A DNA stretch of 64,000 nucleotides from Pseudomonadota bacterium (GCA_023435725.1 JAEYRD010000027.1:3768-67767); one strand, 5' to 3'; counted from the stretch's first letter, positions 8,448 to 17,305 are shown. Notes: generated by a model not told the origin, from the sequence alone. Program-made: numbers and translations.

Positions 8448-9131
8448 ATGGCAGAAAATTTTAGCGCCCAAGAACAGATGGCGATCCCGGTCGTCTTATC
8501 AACCCCGCGTTTCCAAACTTTCCTAGCCGCTAGAAATAACAATGCTCTCAAGGCGTTACAGTTATATCATTGGAACGCACAGGTCTCTGCGGCATTTCTC
8601 TACCCCTTGCACGTCTTTGAAATTTGCTTGAGGAACGCGGTCGCGAATGCGGCGGAATCAGCTTACCTCACCCCCGACTGGCCGTGGTCCACAGCCTTCG
8701 AAACGAGCTTGCCAGCCACTCAGTCCTTGCAGCGATTCAGCCCACGGCGCGAACTCGTAGCTACCCGAGATTGGCAACCCCGCCCTCAGCAAACGACCGG
8801 AAAGGTCATTGCAGAACTCAAATTCGCTTTTTGGGTCTCGATGTACACGGGACGGCACGACGGCCGTCTCTGGAATCATTATTTGCGCAGGGAGTATCCG
8901 AACCTCCCTCAAGGGATGACAGTAGCAGCCGCCAGAGAAAAGATACGTAATGCGGCCGACAAGATCAGAGACTTGAGGAATAGAATTGCTCACCACGAGC
9001 CGATCTTCTCAAGAGATCTAAAGGTTGAGTACGGACTGCTTGCCGAGATCGTCGGATATCGGTGCGGACATACGGCCGCTTGGATGAAGCGAACCCAAGA
9101 CGTCATGTGGCTGCTCGACCTACAGCCCTAG
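8448..9131 (+). CDS. Abi-like protein with HEPN-type RNase motif
   Basis: A 227-residue helical protein. Near the C-terminus, RDLRNRIAHHEPIF contains R177-N-R-I-A-H182, the R-x4-H motif with a polar residue after Arg that defines HEPN ribonucleases; the position close to the end of a helical bundle is as in Abi_2/AbiD-AbiF-like abortive infection proteins. The N-terminal half (FLAARNNNALKALQLYHWN, FEICLRNAVANA) matches the general pattern of that family. Expected action is RNA cleavage that halts phage-infected or stressed cells. No antitoxin is adjacent on the same strand. No good Shine-Dalgarno precedes the ATG. Confidence 0.65.
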   Translation: MAENFSAQEQMAIPVVLSTPRFQTFLAARNNNALKALQLYHWNAQVSAAFLYPLHVFEICLRNAVANAAESAYLTPDWPWSTAFETSLPATQSLQRFSPRRELVATRDWQPRPQQTTGKVIAELKFAFWVSMYTGRHDGRLWNHYLRREYPNLPQGMTVAAAREKIRNAADKIRDLRNRIAHHEPIFSRDLKVEYGLLAEIVGYRCGHTAAWMKRTQDVMWLLDLQP

Positions 9132-9594
9132 TGACCTCCAAATTGCAGTTGGGGGTAATGTAATGGTGATCCTTGACGTCGTTCGAATCAAACAGGCTTT
9201 GGAATCAAAAGAGGAATCAAAATCGGCGATCAGACGTTCACGTGTGGTGTTAAGTCCACGTCGGGCATGAGGTTTTTCTGAGGTTCGATCCCTCCCGCCC
9301 CAGCCAGTTGATCTTGCTTACTTAAATCGTCTTCTTGGTTGCTTCCTTTGGGAAGGCGGATTCCGCCGCCCGTCGAAGGCCTGACGCAACGCGTAGAAAT
9401 GCGCGACTGCGACTCCTGGCAAATCTAAACTGACCTAAGCCGATTCCACACCGGTGCGGTTTCGCGGCGGCGATCCAGTCAACGGCTATACCTGGTGCAA
9501 AGCGCGCGAGCGCAAAAACATCGCCGCAATCCTGAGCTTAGTCGAGTCTGCGCTAAAGCCAAGAAGGCGCCGGCAAAAATCAGGAGATGCGCCC
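9132..9594. other. Island right border and unannotated spacer
   Basis: The 463-base gap holds the attR repeat at 9280-9306. Between the Abi-like gene and attR there is a repeated GGAATCAAAA/GAGGAATCAAAAT, possibly recombination arm sites but too short to claim. Between attR and the GH3 pseudogene I see no gene, repeat or terminator, only an open frame without coding character and a ribosome site AGGAG at 9582-9586. Confidence 0.4.
9280..9306 (+). repeat. attR-like direct repeat: copy of tRNA-Gln 3' end
   Basis: Identical over 27 bases to 5190-5216, ending in the same CCA. No other tRNA part is present here, so this is the displaced target-site copy and the intact tRNA is on the left. Confidence 0.85.
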
Positions 9595-10976
9595 ATGGCG
9601 AATCTGACCAGGCGGCAACTCGGAACGCTTTTGGTGTCCGCTGCCGCCGCCTCCGCGTCGTATTCGAGTGCCGCCGCAACAGCGCAAGATGGATCGCCGG
9701 ATGAGCGCGCGAAGGCGGTTGAACAGCAAATGACGGATGACGAGCGGTTCTCGCTTATCATCAGTCTACTTGGGGCTGTTCCTACCCTCGGCGTGCCGCG
9801 CGACAAGCGTATTCCTGAAGCCGTCACGAACATGAGTGCGGGCTTCACGCCCGGAATCCCGCGGCTCGGGATCCCTGCATTGCAGTCGAGCGACGCCAGC
9901 ATGGGTGTCACCAACCCCGGTTATCGCCTGGACGACAAGGGTGCCACGGCATTCCCCGCCTCCATCGTCGTGGGGGCCAGCTTCAATCCCAAGCTCGCGC
10001 GTGACGGTGGTGAGGCGATCGGTCGCGAAGCCCGTGTGCGCGGCTTCAACATCATGCTGGCGGGCGGTGTCAATATTACCCGCGATCCGCGCAACGGCCG
10101 GAATTTCGAATACTACTCCGAAGATCCTTTCCACAGCGCCGTCCTCGCGGCGGAAGCAGTCAACGGGATCCAGGGCGAGGGCGTCATCTCGACGCTCAAG
10201 CACTACGCGCTGAACTGCAACGAGACGAACCGGCACTGTCTTTGCCGTGGGGGCAGGACGCGGTCATCGAGGCTGCGGCCAGCGTCAACTCGAACACGAT
10301 CGTCGTGCTCGAAACCGGAAATCCCGTCTCGATGCCGTGGCGCGACAAGGTCAGGGCGATCGTGCAGGCCTGGTATCCCGGGCAGAGCGGCGGACAGGCC
10401 ATCGCCGAGGTGCTAACCGGCAAGGTAAATCCCTCGGGGCGCCTGCCCATCACGTTTCCGGAAAGCCTTGCCCAAACTCCACGGCCGGAGCTGCCGGGCA
10501 TTGAGACGCCTTGGGGAACGCCGACAACGATCAACTACAATGAAGGTGCGGAGGCCGGGTACCGCTGGTACGCGCAGAAGAATCTCAAACCGCTTTACGC
10601 CTTTGGGCACGGGCTGAGCTACACGAGTTTCTCCTACAGCGACCTGAAAGTGAGCGGCGGCGCGACCGTTCTTGCGTCGTTCACGGTCACGAATACCGGT
10701 CCTCGCGACGGCACCGACGTGCCGCGGGCGTACCTGACCGAGGCGCCCGACGAAAAGCGTATGCGGCTTGTCGGCTTCGAGCGCATCACTTTGAAGCCGG
10801 GTGAAGCAAAACGCGTGAGCGTGACTGCCGATCCGCGCTTGCTTGCGCGCTTCGACACCCAGTCCGGCCGCTGGAGAATCCTGGACGGTCGCTACCGAAT
10901 TGCACTTGGCAAATCGGCCGAAGATCTTGTGCTAGACGCTGAGATGCAATTGCCGATGCGTTCATTCGGCGTGTGA
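9595..10976 (+). pseudogene. GH3 beta-glucosidase, broken by an internal deletion with frameshift
   Basis: The start MANLTRRQLGTLLVSAAAAS is a twin-arginine signal peptide with AGGAG upstream. The first frame encodes the GH3 N-terminal barrel up to LKHYALNCNETNRH (ending at 10236) and then becomes nonsense. From 10239 a different frame resumes with SLPWGQDAVIEAAASVNSNT, the GH3 alpha/beta sandwich domain, continues through GHGLSYTSF and a fibronectin-III-like domain, and stops at 10974. In the family the barrel continues for a few hundred residues between these two blocks, including the catalytic aspartate, so roughly 250 residues are missing. The product cannot be an active glycosidase. Confidence 0.85.
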
Positions 10977-11128
10977 GGTCATGAACGCGCGAGACGTTGG
11001 GTAGACGGTTTTCACAATTTATCGTGATGCGCGATGATGATGAGGTTTGACCAGCATCAATCCCTGCATATCACCGGCAGCTTAGATTTCTCCTTGCGCG
11101 TTCGTCCCACGTTGCAGCGGAGATTGTC

Positions 11129-12172
11129 ATGAAAGCACTCGTCTACAATGGCCCCGGGAGGAAGACCCTGGAGGAGAGGTCGAAGCCGGAGATCTCCGCT
11201 CCGACCGATGCCATCGTGAGGCTTGTGAAGACGACGATCTGCGGGACCGACCTTCATATCTTGAAAGGCGATGTTCCAACCTGCGCGCCCGGCCGCATCC
11301 TCGGCCATGAAGGCGTTGGTGTCATCGACAAGGTCGGAAACGCCGTTACCGCATTCAAGCCTGGCGATCGCGTCATTATCTCCTGCATTTCCTCTTGCGG
11401 GACGTGTGACTACTGCCGGCGCGGCATGTATTCTCATTGCGCGAATGGCGGATGGATCCTCGGCAACCGGATCGACGGAACGCAGGCGGAGTTCGTTCGC
11501 ACGCCTTTCGCCGATACCAGCCTCTATCATGTACCGGCTGGAGCCGAAGAAGACGCGCTGGTGATGCTCAGTGACATTCTTCCGACCGGATTTGAATGCG
11601 GCGTGCTTAACGGCAAGGTTCAGCCTGGATCAACCGTCGCAATCGTCGGCGCCGGCCCGATCGGGCTGGCGGCGCTTCTGACGGCGCAGTTTTACTCGCC
11701 GGCCGAAATCATCATGATAGACCTCGACGACAATCGGCTGGAGGTGTCGTCCCGCTTCGGCGCCACGACGGTGATCAACAACAAGGATGGCAGGGCGGTC
11801 GAAAAGGTCATGGAGATGACGGGCGGCCGCGGCGTCGATACTGCTATCGAAGCTGTCGGTGTGCCGGCCAGTTTCATCACTTGCGAGGATATCGTAGGGC
11901 CGGGCGGTGTCATCGCCAACGTCGGGGTTCACGGCGTCAAGGTGGACCTGCATCTGGAGCGCCTATGGGACCGGAATATCTCGATCACGACGAGGCTCGT
12001 CGATACCGTGACGACGCCAATGCTGCTCAAGACGGTGCAGTCGCACAAGATCGACGCCAAGAAGCTCGTTACGCATCGATTCAAGTTCGAGAAGATCATC
12101 GAGGCTTATGAGACGTTCGCCGCCGCTGCCAGTACTCGCGCACTCAAGGTCCTGATCGAATTTGAGACCTGA
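11129..12172 (+). CDS. Zinc-dependent alcohol dehydrogenase (medium-chain dehydrogenase/reductase)
   Basis: A 347-residue MDR protein, full family length. The catalytic zinc site is visible as CGTDLH (Cys near 38), GHEGVGV (His/Glu near 61) and the structural zinc as C-x2-C-x2-C-x7-C in SCGTCDYCRRGMYSHC near residues 90-107. The Rossmann motif is VGAGPIGLAAL near 175 and D200 in MIDLDDNRL suggests NAD preference. It stands alone between the GH3 pseudogene and a convergent IclR gene, so its alcohol substrate cannot be inferred. A GGAG ribosome site lies about ten bases before the ATG. Confidence 0.92.
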   Translation: MKALVYNGPGRKTLEERSKPEISAPTDAIVRLVKTTICGTDLHILKGDVPTCAPGRILGHEGVGVIDKVGNAVTAFKPGDRVIISCISSCGTCDYCRRGMYSHCANGGWILGNRIDGTQAEFVRTPFADTSLYHVPAGAEEDALVMLSDILPTGFECGVLNGKVQPGSTVAIVGAGPIGLAALLTAQFYSPAEIIMIDLDDNRLEVSSRFGATTVINNKDGRAVEKVMEMTGGRGVDTAIEAVGVPASFITCEDIVGPGGVIANVGVHGVKVDLHLERLWDRNISITTRLVDTVTTPMLLKTVQSHKIDAKKLVTHRFKFEKIIEAYETFAAAASTRALKVLIEFET

Positions 12173-12448
12173 ACTTCGGCGGACAGCAGAGGTCTTCGAA
12201 CGAAATCTCGGGCCGGCTCCAGGCTCGCCATCCCACGCGGGCTCAATCGACTCTGGAGCGACGGTGGCCTGCAATATGCGCCTCCCATGCGCTGACGCCA
12301 GATCGCAAGAGCTGGACTCGGATACTGAAGCACAGCCCCGAATACGCGGGCCCCGTTTTTGCCGGGACCTATCTCCGGTGAGGCTGTCGCCAATTGGAAA
12401 CAACTGCCAAGCTATTGATCGTGCTAAGACGCTTTAAAACGCGCAGCG

Positions 12449-13261
12449 TTACTGTTGGTATGCGATCAAGTGTTGGGAGATATCGTCCGCCGCAGCCTTC
12501 AGTGCGGGCATGTATTTCTTGAATAGCGCCTTTGGCGAATGGCGCGCCAGATTTGTGGACAGGTTGATAGCCGCGACCGTGCTGCCGTTAGCGCCGTAGA
12601 TCGGGACGGCCATGCCGAACGCACCAAGTTCGAGTTCTTCGACAACCATGCTCCAGCCCTCCAAGCGGACCTTTTCGATTTCGTGTTCGAGCTTGCGAAG
12701 GTCGGTCACCGTCGTTCGCGTCCATTGACGCCTTTCCGAATTGGCCAGCGCCGCCGAGCATTCGTCCTTCGGCAGACCTGCAAGAAGCACGCGTCCCATA
12801 GACGTACAGAATGCCGGAATACGACTTCCGGTGGTCAATCCGCGTCGCAGTACGCTCGTGACCTCGGCGCGCGCGATGTAGAGGACGTCTGTGCCGTCGA
12901 GCACCGAGATGGCGACGACCTCGTCGGCCTTGCGGGATAGTGTCTCGATCACGGGCTGCGCCACCTCCCTCAGCGATAGCGACGACAGATACGAAAAGCC
13001 CAGTTGAAGAATGCGCGGAGTGAGCATGAAGTCGTCACCCTCCTGGCGCGCCATTCCAAGAGTGACGAGCGTGTATAGCAAGCGGCGTGCGCCGGCCCTC
13101 GGCAGATTTGTGTGCCGCGCGACCTCGGTGAGAGTTAGCTTGCGGTGATCACCGAACGCCGAAATGACGGCGAGCCCCTTCGCGAAGGCTTCGACAAAGG
13201 TGTCGCTGCCGCCGGGCCACTTCGAGATGTCTGTCCACGGATCGCTGACACGTACAGGCAT
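12449..13261 (-). CDS. IclR-family transcriptional regulator
   Basis: A 270-residue protein with the IclR winged HTH at about residues 22-85 (KLTLTEVARHTNLPRAGARR) and the effector-binding domain after residue 100 (REVAQPVIETLSRKADEVVAISVLDGTDVLYIAR, GSRIPAFCTSMGRVLLA). This resembles the PcaR/PobR branch that controls aromatic acid catabolism. It is divergent from the TctC-type binding protein gene, with tandem palindromes in the 81-base spacer, so it most likely controls the amidohydrolase/Rieske cluster. The effector is unknown. Confidence 0.9.
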   Translation of the reverse strand: MPVRVSDPWTDISKWPGGSDTFVEAFAKGLAVISAFGDHRKLTLTEVARHTNLPRAGARRLLYTLVTLGMARQEGDDFMLTPRILQLGFSYLSSLSLREVAQPVIETLSRKADEVVAISVLDGTDVLYIARAEVTSVLRRGLTTGSRIPAFCTSMGRVLLAGLPKDECSAALANSERRQWTRTTVTDLRKLEHEIEKVRLEGWSMVVEELELGAFGMAVPIYGANGSTVAAINLSTNLARHSPKALFKKYMPALKAAADDISQHLIAYQQ

Positions 13262-13296
13262 TATATTGCCAAACCCCTCGGCTTGTGGTTATCGTT

Positions 13297-13330
13297 GTTC
13301 GATAGTCGACTTTAAGTTCGACAGTCGAAC
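13297..13330. promoter_or_regulatory. Tandem palindromic operators for the divergent IclR regulator
   Basis: GTTCGACAGTCGAAC at 13316-13330 is a perfect 7-1-7 palindrome. A near copy, GTTCGATAGTCGAC, begins at 13297, giving a 19-base spacing, close to two helical turns, so two dimers could bind the same face. Both lie in the 81-base spacer between the IclR start and the TctC-type gene. Confidence 0.6.
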
Positions 13331-13342
13331 ATTGGAAGGGGG

Positions 13343-14323
13343 ATGATGCGACGATCTCTTAATTTGCTGAAGGTTCTGGCTCTGGGAGCGGCCTGTCTGG
13401 CGGCTTCAACCGCGGCGGCCCAGGATTTTCCGACCCGGCCGATCAAGATCGTCGTGCCCGCCGCTGCCGGCGGCCCCACGCACATCACTGCGCAGATGCT
13501 CGCGGAATAGATGCAGGCATCGCTCGGCCAGCCGGTGATCGTCGAGCCAAAGCCCGGCGCCGGGAACAATCTTGGCGCGGACTTTGTCGCGAAAAGTGCA
13601 CCGGATGGTTACACGCTCCTGTTTGCCACAACCGGCACGCACGCGATCAACCAGACACTGTTCAAGAAGCTGCCGTTCGATCCGATCAAGGATTTCGAGC
13701 CGGTTTCGCTGGTGGTGCAATATCCACTGTTGCTCGTTGTTTCGTCGAGCTTGCCGGTGAACTCGGTCAAGGAACTGATCGAGTACGCCAAGAAAAATCC
13801 CGGAAAGCTCAATCGCGCATCCGGTGGAATGGGTACGTCGATGCATCTGTCGGGCGAATTGTTCGTCAAGATGGCCGACATCGATGCACCTCATATTCCA
13901 TACAAGGGCAGTGCGCCTGCGCTCAGCGATCTCATGGGCGGACATGTTCAGCTAATGTTTGACTCCATGATTACGGCCATGCCGCTCGTTGAGGGTGGTC
14001 AATTACGCGCGCTGGCAGTCACAGGCAAAAAGCGCTCTCCCGTGCTTCCCGACGTGCCAACCATCGCCGAAAGCGGGCTGCCGGACTACGAGGCGACTGG
14101 CTGGACCGGCATAGTGGTGCCGGCGGGGACGCCGCGGGATGTCATCATGAAGCTGAATGGCGCGATCGTGGCTGCGATCAAGTCTCCCGCTGTGCAGGAG
14201 GCATTCAGGAAGCAGGCGGCAGAACCCGTTGGTTCGTCACCGGAAGAGTTTGCCGCGTTCATCCGCCAGGAAACCGACAAGTGGGGTGCCACCATTCGTG
14301 CCGCGGGCATCAGTGCTGACTGA
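13343..14323 (+). pseudogene. TctC/Bug-type tricarboxylate-transporter binding protein with an in-frame amber codon
   Basis: From ATG 13343 (ribosome site GGAAGGGGG) the frame gives a signal peptide (LLKVLALGAACLAASTAAAQ) and the family start DFPTRPIKIVVPAAAGGPTH, then hits TAG at 13508-13510, codon 56, and continues without change of frame as MQASLGQPVIVEPKPGAGNNLGAD to the natural stop at 14321. Apart from the stop, the protein is intact at about 325 residues, the normal length for periplasmic Bug receptors, which bind carboxylates. A single base substitution (AAG, CAG or similar to TAG) explains it. Reading through by a suppressor or a sequencing error are alternatives. No TctA/TctB membrane partners are nearby. 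Confidence 0.8.
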
Positions 14324-14364
14324 CCTTTGTCATCTGTCATTCCTGAATCGGAAGAAGAGCGCTC

Positions 14365-15417
14365 ATGCTTCAATCCCTGGTCTCCGAGAAGAAAATCGAT
14401 TGTGACGTTCATGTCACGTTGCCGACGACAGCGAAGCTGGTGCCGTATCTCGACGCCTACTGGCGCGAGCAGGTCACCACGCGTGGAATCGATCGTCTGG
14501 AACTGACCAGCGACATCTCGAACATCAGTCCGGCCTTGCGGCCGGACTGGAAGGCGAGCAGCGATGTCGAGACAGTCCGGACGCTGGCGCTGGAACCGTT
14601 CGGCACCGATATCGCCATCTGCAACTGCCTTTACGGCGCTCAGGCGGTCTACAATGCAGACCTCGCCGTGGCGTTGTGCCGTGCGATGAATGACTGGCTT
14701 GCCGAAGAGTTCCTGAGCAAGGACGAACGGCTGCGCGGATCGATCGTCTTACCCTGGCAGCATCCCGAAAAGGCTGCCCTGGAAATCGAGCGGCTCGCAT
14801 CCGACCGGCGATTTGTTCAGGTGTCGATGATCGCCATGGGCGATATGCCGCTCGGCCATCGCGCCCTCTGGCCGATCTATGCGGCCGCCGAGGCCCACGG
14901 CTTTGCAGTCGGGATACATGCCGGCACCGCCTATCGGTTTGCCCCCTGGACCAATGGATGGCCTTCCTATCACATCGAGGATCAGGCCGCGCAAAGCGTC
15001 GGTGTGCAGACGCAATTGCTCAGTCTGATTACCGAAGGTGTGTTCGAAGAATACCCGAAGCTGAAGGTCGTGTTGATAGATTCCGGCGTGACATGGCTTC
15101 CGCCGTTCCTGTGGCGCATTGACAAGCTCTGGCGGGGCCTGCGGATGGAAGTTCCGTGGCTCAAGAGGTCTCCAACAGAAATTGTATCGGAGCATGTACG
15201 CCTGACGCTGCAGCCGTTCGATGGCCCCAACGATGCGCAAGTGATTCAGGAATTGGTCGCGCAGATTGGTGAGCACATGCTGCTCTTCTCAACCGACTAT
15301 CCCCGTTGGAATTTCGACGGTACCGACGCTGTGCCGCTAAGAGGGCAGCCGGATCTGATGCGAAAGCTTCGCACGGAAAATCCTTTTGAAACCTACGCTC
15401 GGCTGCGGGAGGTCTGA
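14365..15417 (+). CDS. Amidohydrolase-2 family protein (metal-dependent hydrolase/decarboxylase)
   Basis: A 350-residue TIM-barrel amidohydrolase. It keeps DCDVHV near the N-terminus (one His of the usual HxH pair is replaced by Asp-Val), GIHAGTAYRF near 185, LIDSGVTWLPP near 232 and LLFSTDYPRW near 308, where the Asp is the expected catalytic residue. This pattern belongs to the ACMSD/gamma-resorcylate decarboxylase-like branch, whose members remove carboxyl groups or open lactones in aromatic breakdown. It is followed two bases later by a second family member. The exact reaction is unknown. Confidence 0.85.
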   Translation: MLQSLVSEKKIDCDVHVTLPTTAKLVPYLDAYWREQVTTRGIDRLELTSDISNISPALRPDWKASSDVETVRTLALEPFGTDIAICNCLYGAQAVYNADLAVALCRAMNDWLAEEFLSKDERLRGSIVLPWQHPEKAALEIERLASDRRFVQVSMIAMGDMPLGHRALWPIYAAAEAHGFAVGIHAGTAYRFAPWTNGWPSYHIEDQAAQSVGVQTQLLSLITEGVFEEYPKLKVVLIDSGVTWLPPFLWRIDKLWRGLRMEVPWLKRSPTEIVSEHVRLTLQPFDGPNDAQVIQELVAQIGEHMLLFSTDYPRWNFDGTDAVPLRGQPDLMRKLRTENPFETYARLREV

Positions 15418-15418
15418 C

Positions 15419-16522
15419 ATGACGGTGATCGAGAGTCCTCAGGCGGGAGTCGCCAAGAAGGTGGATGCCGGAATCGTCGATTGCGATATTCATCCGCTTC
15501 CGAAGAGCCCCAAAAGCCTGTACCCGTTTCTGCCCAAGCGGTGGCAGGAGCATTCCGAGCAATTCGGCGGGCATCTGCGGCAACCCTTCATTAACACGAC
15601 GCAGTATCCGCGTTCGGCGCCGTTGATTTGTCGCCGCGATGCATGGCCACCATCCGGTGGGCCCCCGGGCTCCGATCTCGACTTCATGCGGGAGCAGCAT
15701 CTCGATCCGTTTAACATCATCAACGGCATTCTCATCCCGCTGTTCGGAAACGTTGGAAGCGAGCGTAACCTCGGCTACGCCGAGGCGCTCGCCACGGCGC
15801 ACAACGATTGGCAGATAGCGGAGTGGCTGGACAAGGAACCGCGCCTGCGCGGCACGCTTGTCGTTTCGCAGGACGATCCCGTTGCCGCGGTCAAGGAAAT
15901 CGAACGCTGCGCACGAGACCGCCGCTTTGTGCAGATCATGCTGGCGCCGCGCAGCAGCGAGCCGCTCGGGCGGCAACGTTACTGGCCGATCTATGAAGCG
16001 GCCGAAGCTCACGATCTGCCGCTTGGCATTCATTCCTATGGCATCGGCGGTCACGCGTCGACAGGTGGCGGCTGGCCGTCATTCTATATGGAAGAACATT
16101 ACGCCACCACGATGGGCGGACCGGCGACCATGAGCAGCCTCGTTTTTGAAGGTGTGTTCGAGCGATTTCCCACGCTCAGGGTTGTTTTGGTGGAAATCGG
16201 CTTCGCGTGGGTGCCCAGTTTTGTCTGGCGCATGGATCGTTTGTGGGAACGGATGCGCAGCGAGGTCCCTCATCTGATTCACCCGCCGTCACATTATGCG
16301 AAGCGAAATTTCTGGTACACGACCCAACCGATGGAGGAGCCGGGCGGGCAAAACGACTTGCGCCGCACTTTTGATTGGGTCGGCTGGGACCGGCTGCTGT
16401 TCTCCACCGACTATCCGCATTGGGATCAGGACGATCCTGCGTACGCCTTCAACGTCAAGCTGACGCCTACAGAGCGCCGGCAAATCTGCCGCGACAACGC
16501 CGAACAGTTCTACCGGTTCTGA
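15419..16522 (+). CDS. Amidohydrolase-2 family protein, second copy
   Basis: A 367-residue paralogue of the preceding protein. The start ATG 15419 directly follows the upstream stop. It has DCDIHPLPKS near residue 22, GIHSYGIGGH near 205, EIGFAWVPSFVWRMDRLWE near 260 and LLFSTDYPHWDQDDP near 330. The two amidohydrolases share the W.P.F.WR.DKLW block, so they may form a hetero-oligomer or act successively. The gene is followed two bases later by a Rieske ferredoxin gene, indicating a tight operon. Confidence 0.85.
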   Translation: MTVIESPQAGVAKKVDAGIVDCDIHPLPKSPKSLYPFLPKRWQEHSEQFGGHLRQPFINTTQYPRSAPLICRRDAWPPSGGPPGSDLDFMREQHLDPFNIINGILIPLFGNVGSERNLGYAEALATAHNDWQIAEWLDKEPRLRGTLVVSQDDPVAAVKEIERCARDRRFVQIMLAPRSSEPLGRQRYWPIYEAAEAHDLPLGIHSYGIGGHASTGGGWPSFYMEEHYATTMGGPATMSSLVFEGVFERFPTLRVVLVEIGFAWVPSFVWRMDRLWERMRSEVPHLIHPPSHYAKRNFWYTTQPMEEPGGQNDLRRTFDWVGWDRLLFSTDYPHWDQDDPAYAFNVKLTPTERRQICRDNAEQFYRF

Positions 16523-16524
16523 AC

Positions 16525-16938
16525 ATGCCGAGACATCGTATCGCTTTCGTCAAAGAAATCCCGCCAGGGAGCAACAAGGTCGTGAATATCCGCGGCCGTG
16601 AAATCTGCGTTTTCAATGTGGGTGGTGACTTTTTCGCGCTGCTCAATCGTTGCCCGCATGAGGGCGCAAAGCTCAGCCGTGGTGTTGTCGTTGGGTTGCC
16701 GGAATCGGAAACGCCCGGCTGTTACAAGCTCTCGCGGCCTGGTGAAATTCTCCGGTGTCCCTGGCACGGATGGGAATTCGATCTGAAGACAGGCAAGTCG
16801 CATTGCGATCCAGAGCGCATGTTCACGAAGCAATACAAGACGTGCATCGAGAACGAGACTGTGGTCACAGGACGCGGGCTTCAAGCCGAGACATTCCCGG
16901 TCGTCGTCGAAGAGGCAACAGTCTTCGTTGAAATGTAA
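16525..16938 (+). CDS. Rieske [2Fe-2S] ferredoxin-like protein
   Basis: A 137-residue single-domain Rieske protein. Cluster ligands are C43-P-H45 and C78-P-W-H81 (CPHEG and CPWHGWEF), exactly the CxH...CxxH pattern of ring-hydroxylating dioxygenase components. The separation of the two ligand pairs is about 30 residues because of an inserted loop (VVVGLPESETPGCYKLSR), longer than the usual 15-17 of ferredoxins and more like oxygenase subunits. No non-heme iron catalytic domain follows, so it can only carry electrons. The ATG is two bases after the amidohydrolase stop. Confidence 0.88.
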   Translation: MPRHRIAFVKEIPPGSNKVVNIRGREICVFNVGGDFFALLNRCPHEGAKLSRGVVVGLPESETPGCYKLSRPGEILRCPWHGWEFDLKTGKSHCDPERMFTKQYKTCIENETVVTGRGLQAETFPVVVEEATVFVEM

Positions 16939-16984
16939 CCGGCCGTTGCGACATTCCCCACAAGATGCACAAGAAGAGAAGACG

Positions 16985-17305
16985 ATGAGCGAGGACGGTT
17001 GGCACGCGATCTGTCAGGATAGCGATCTCGAAGAAGGCGGGATGTTGCCCTTCGAGGTCGGTGAGCTTCAGATCGCGCTCTACAAGGTGAATGGCGAGAT
17101 TTTCGCAACCGATAATGTGTGCACGCATGGCATGGCGTTGCTGACGGACGGTTTTCTGGATGACGATGTCGTCGAATGTCCGCTGCACGGCGGCATGTTC
17201 AACATCAAGACAGGGCAAGCACTGTGTGAGCCGGTCGATTGCGACGTGAAGGTGTACGAGATCCGGCGGATCGATAGTCGAATCGAGGTTTTGCTTGGCG
17301 CGTAG
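16985..17305 (+). CDS. Rieske [2Fe-2S] ferredoxin, dioxygenase type
   Basis: A 106-residue soluble protein with ligands C46-T-H48 and C65-P-L-H68, the normal 16-residue spacing of BphF/CarAc-type ferredoxins. These shuttle electrons from a reductase to a Rieske oxygenase. Neither oxygenase alpha/beta subunits nor a flavin reductase are encoded nearby, so its partner must be elsewhere or it serves a different enzyme. It ends the operon; the next gene is convergent. Confidence 0.9.
   Translation: MSEDGWHAICQDSDLEEGGMLPFEVGELQIALYKVNGEIFATDNVCTHGMALLTDGFLDDDVVECPLHGGMFNIKTGQALCEPVDCDVKVYEIRRIDSRIEVLLGA

Larger units (their letters stand above)
5217..9306. mobile_element. 4.1-kb genomic island inserted in tRNA-Gln, without an integrase
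   Basis: The segment is bounded by 27-bp perfect direct repeats of the tRNA-Gln 3' end. Its genes are mostly AT-richer than the surroundings and are typical accessory functions: excisionase-like HTH proteins, an XRE regulator, an XRE-ImmA/IrrE peptidase with a coupled partner, and an Abi/HEPN-like protein. No tyrosine or serine recombinase can be found on either strand, so it is either a deletion remnant of a larger island or a passenger mobilised in trans. The boundaries are seen directly; the mobility history is inference. Confidence 0.8.

Noticed and set aside
12173..12448. Open frames between the alcohol dehydrogenase and IclR genes.
   Set aside because: Both genes end here convergently; the frames lack coding character and no terminator hairpin is convincing.
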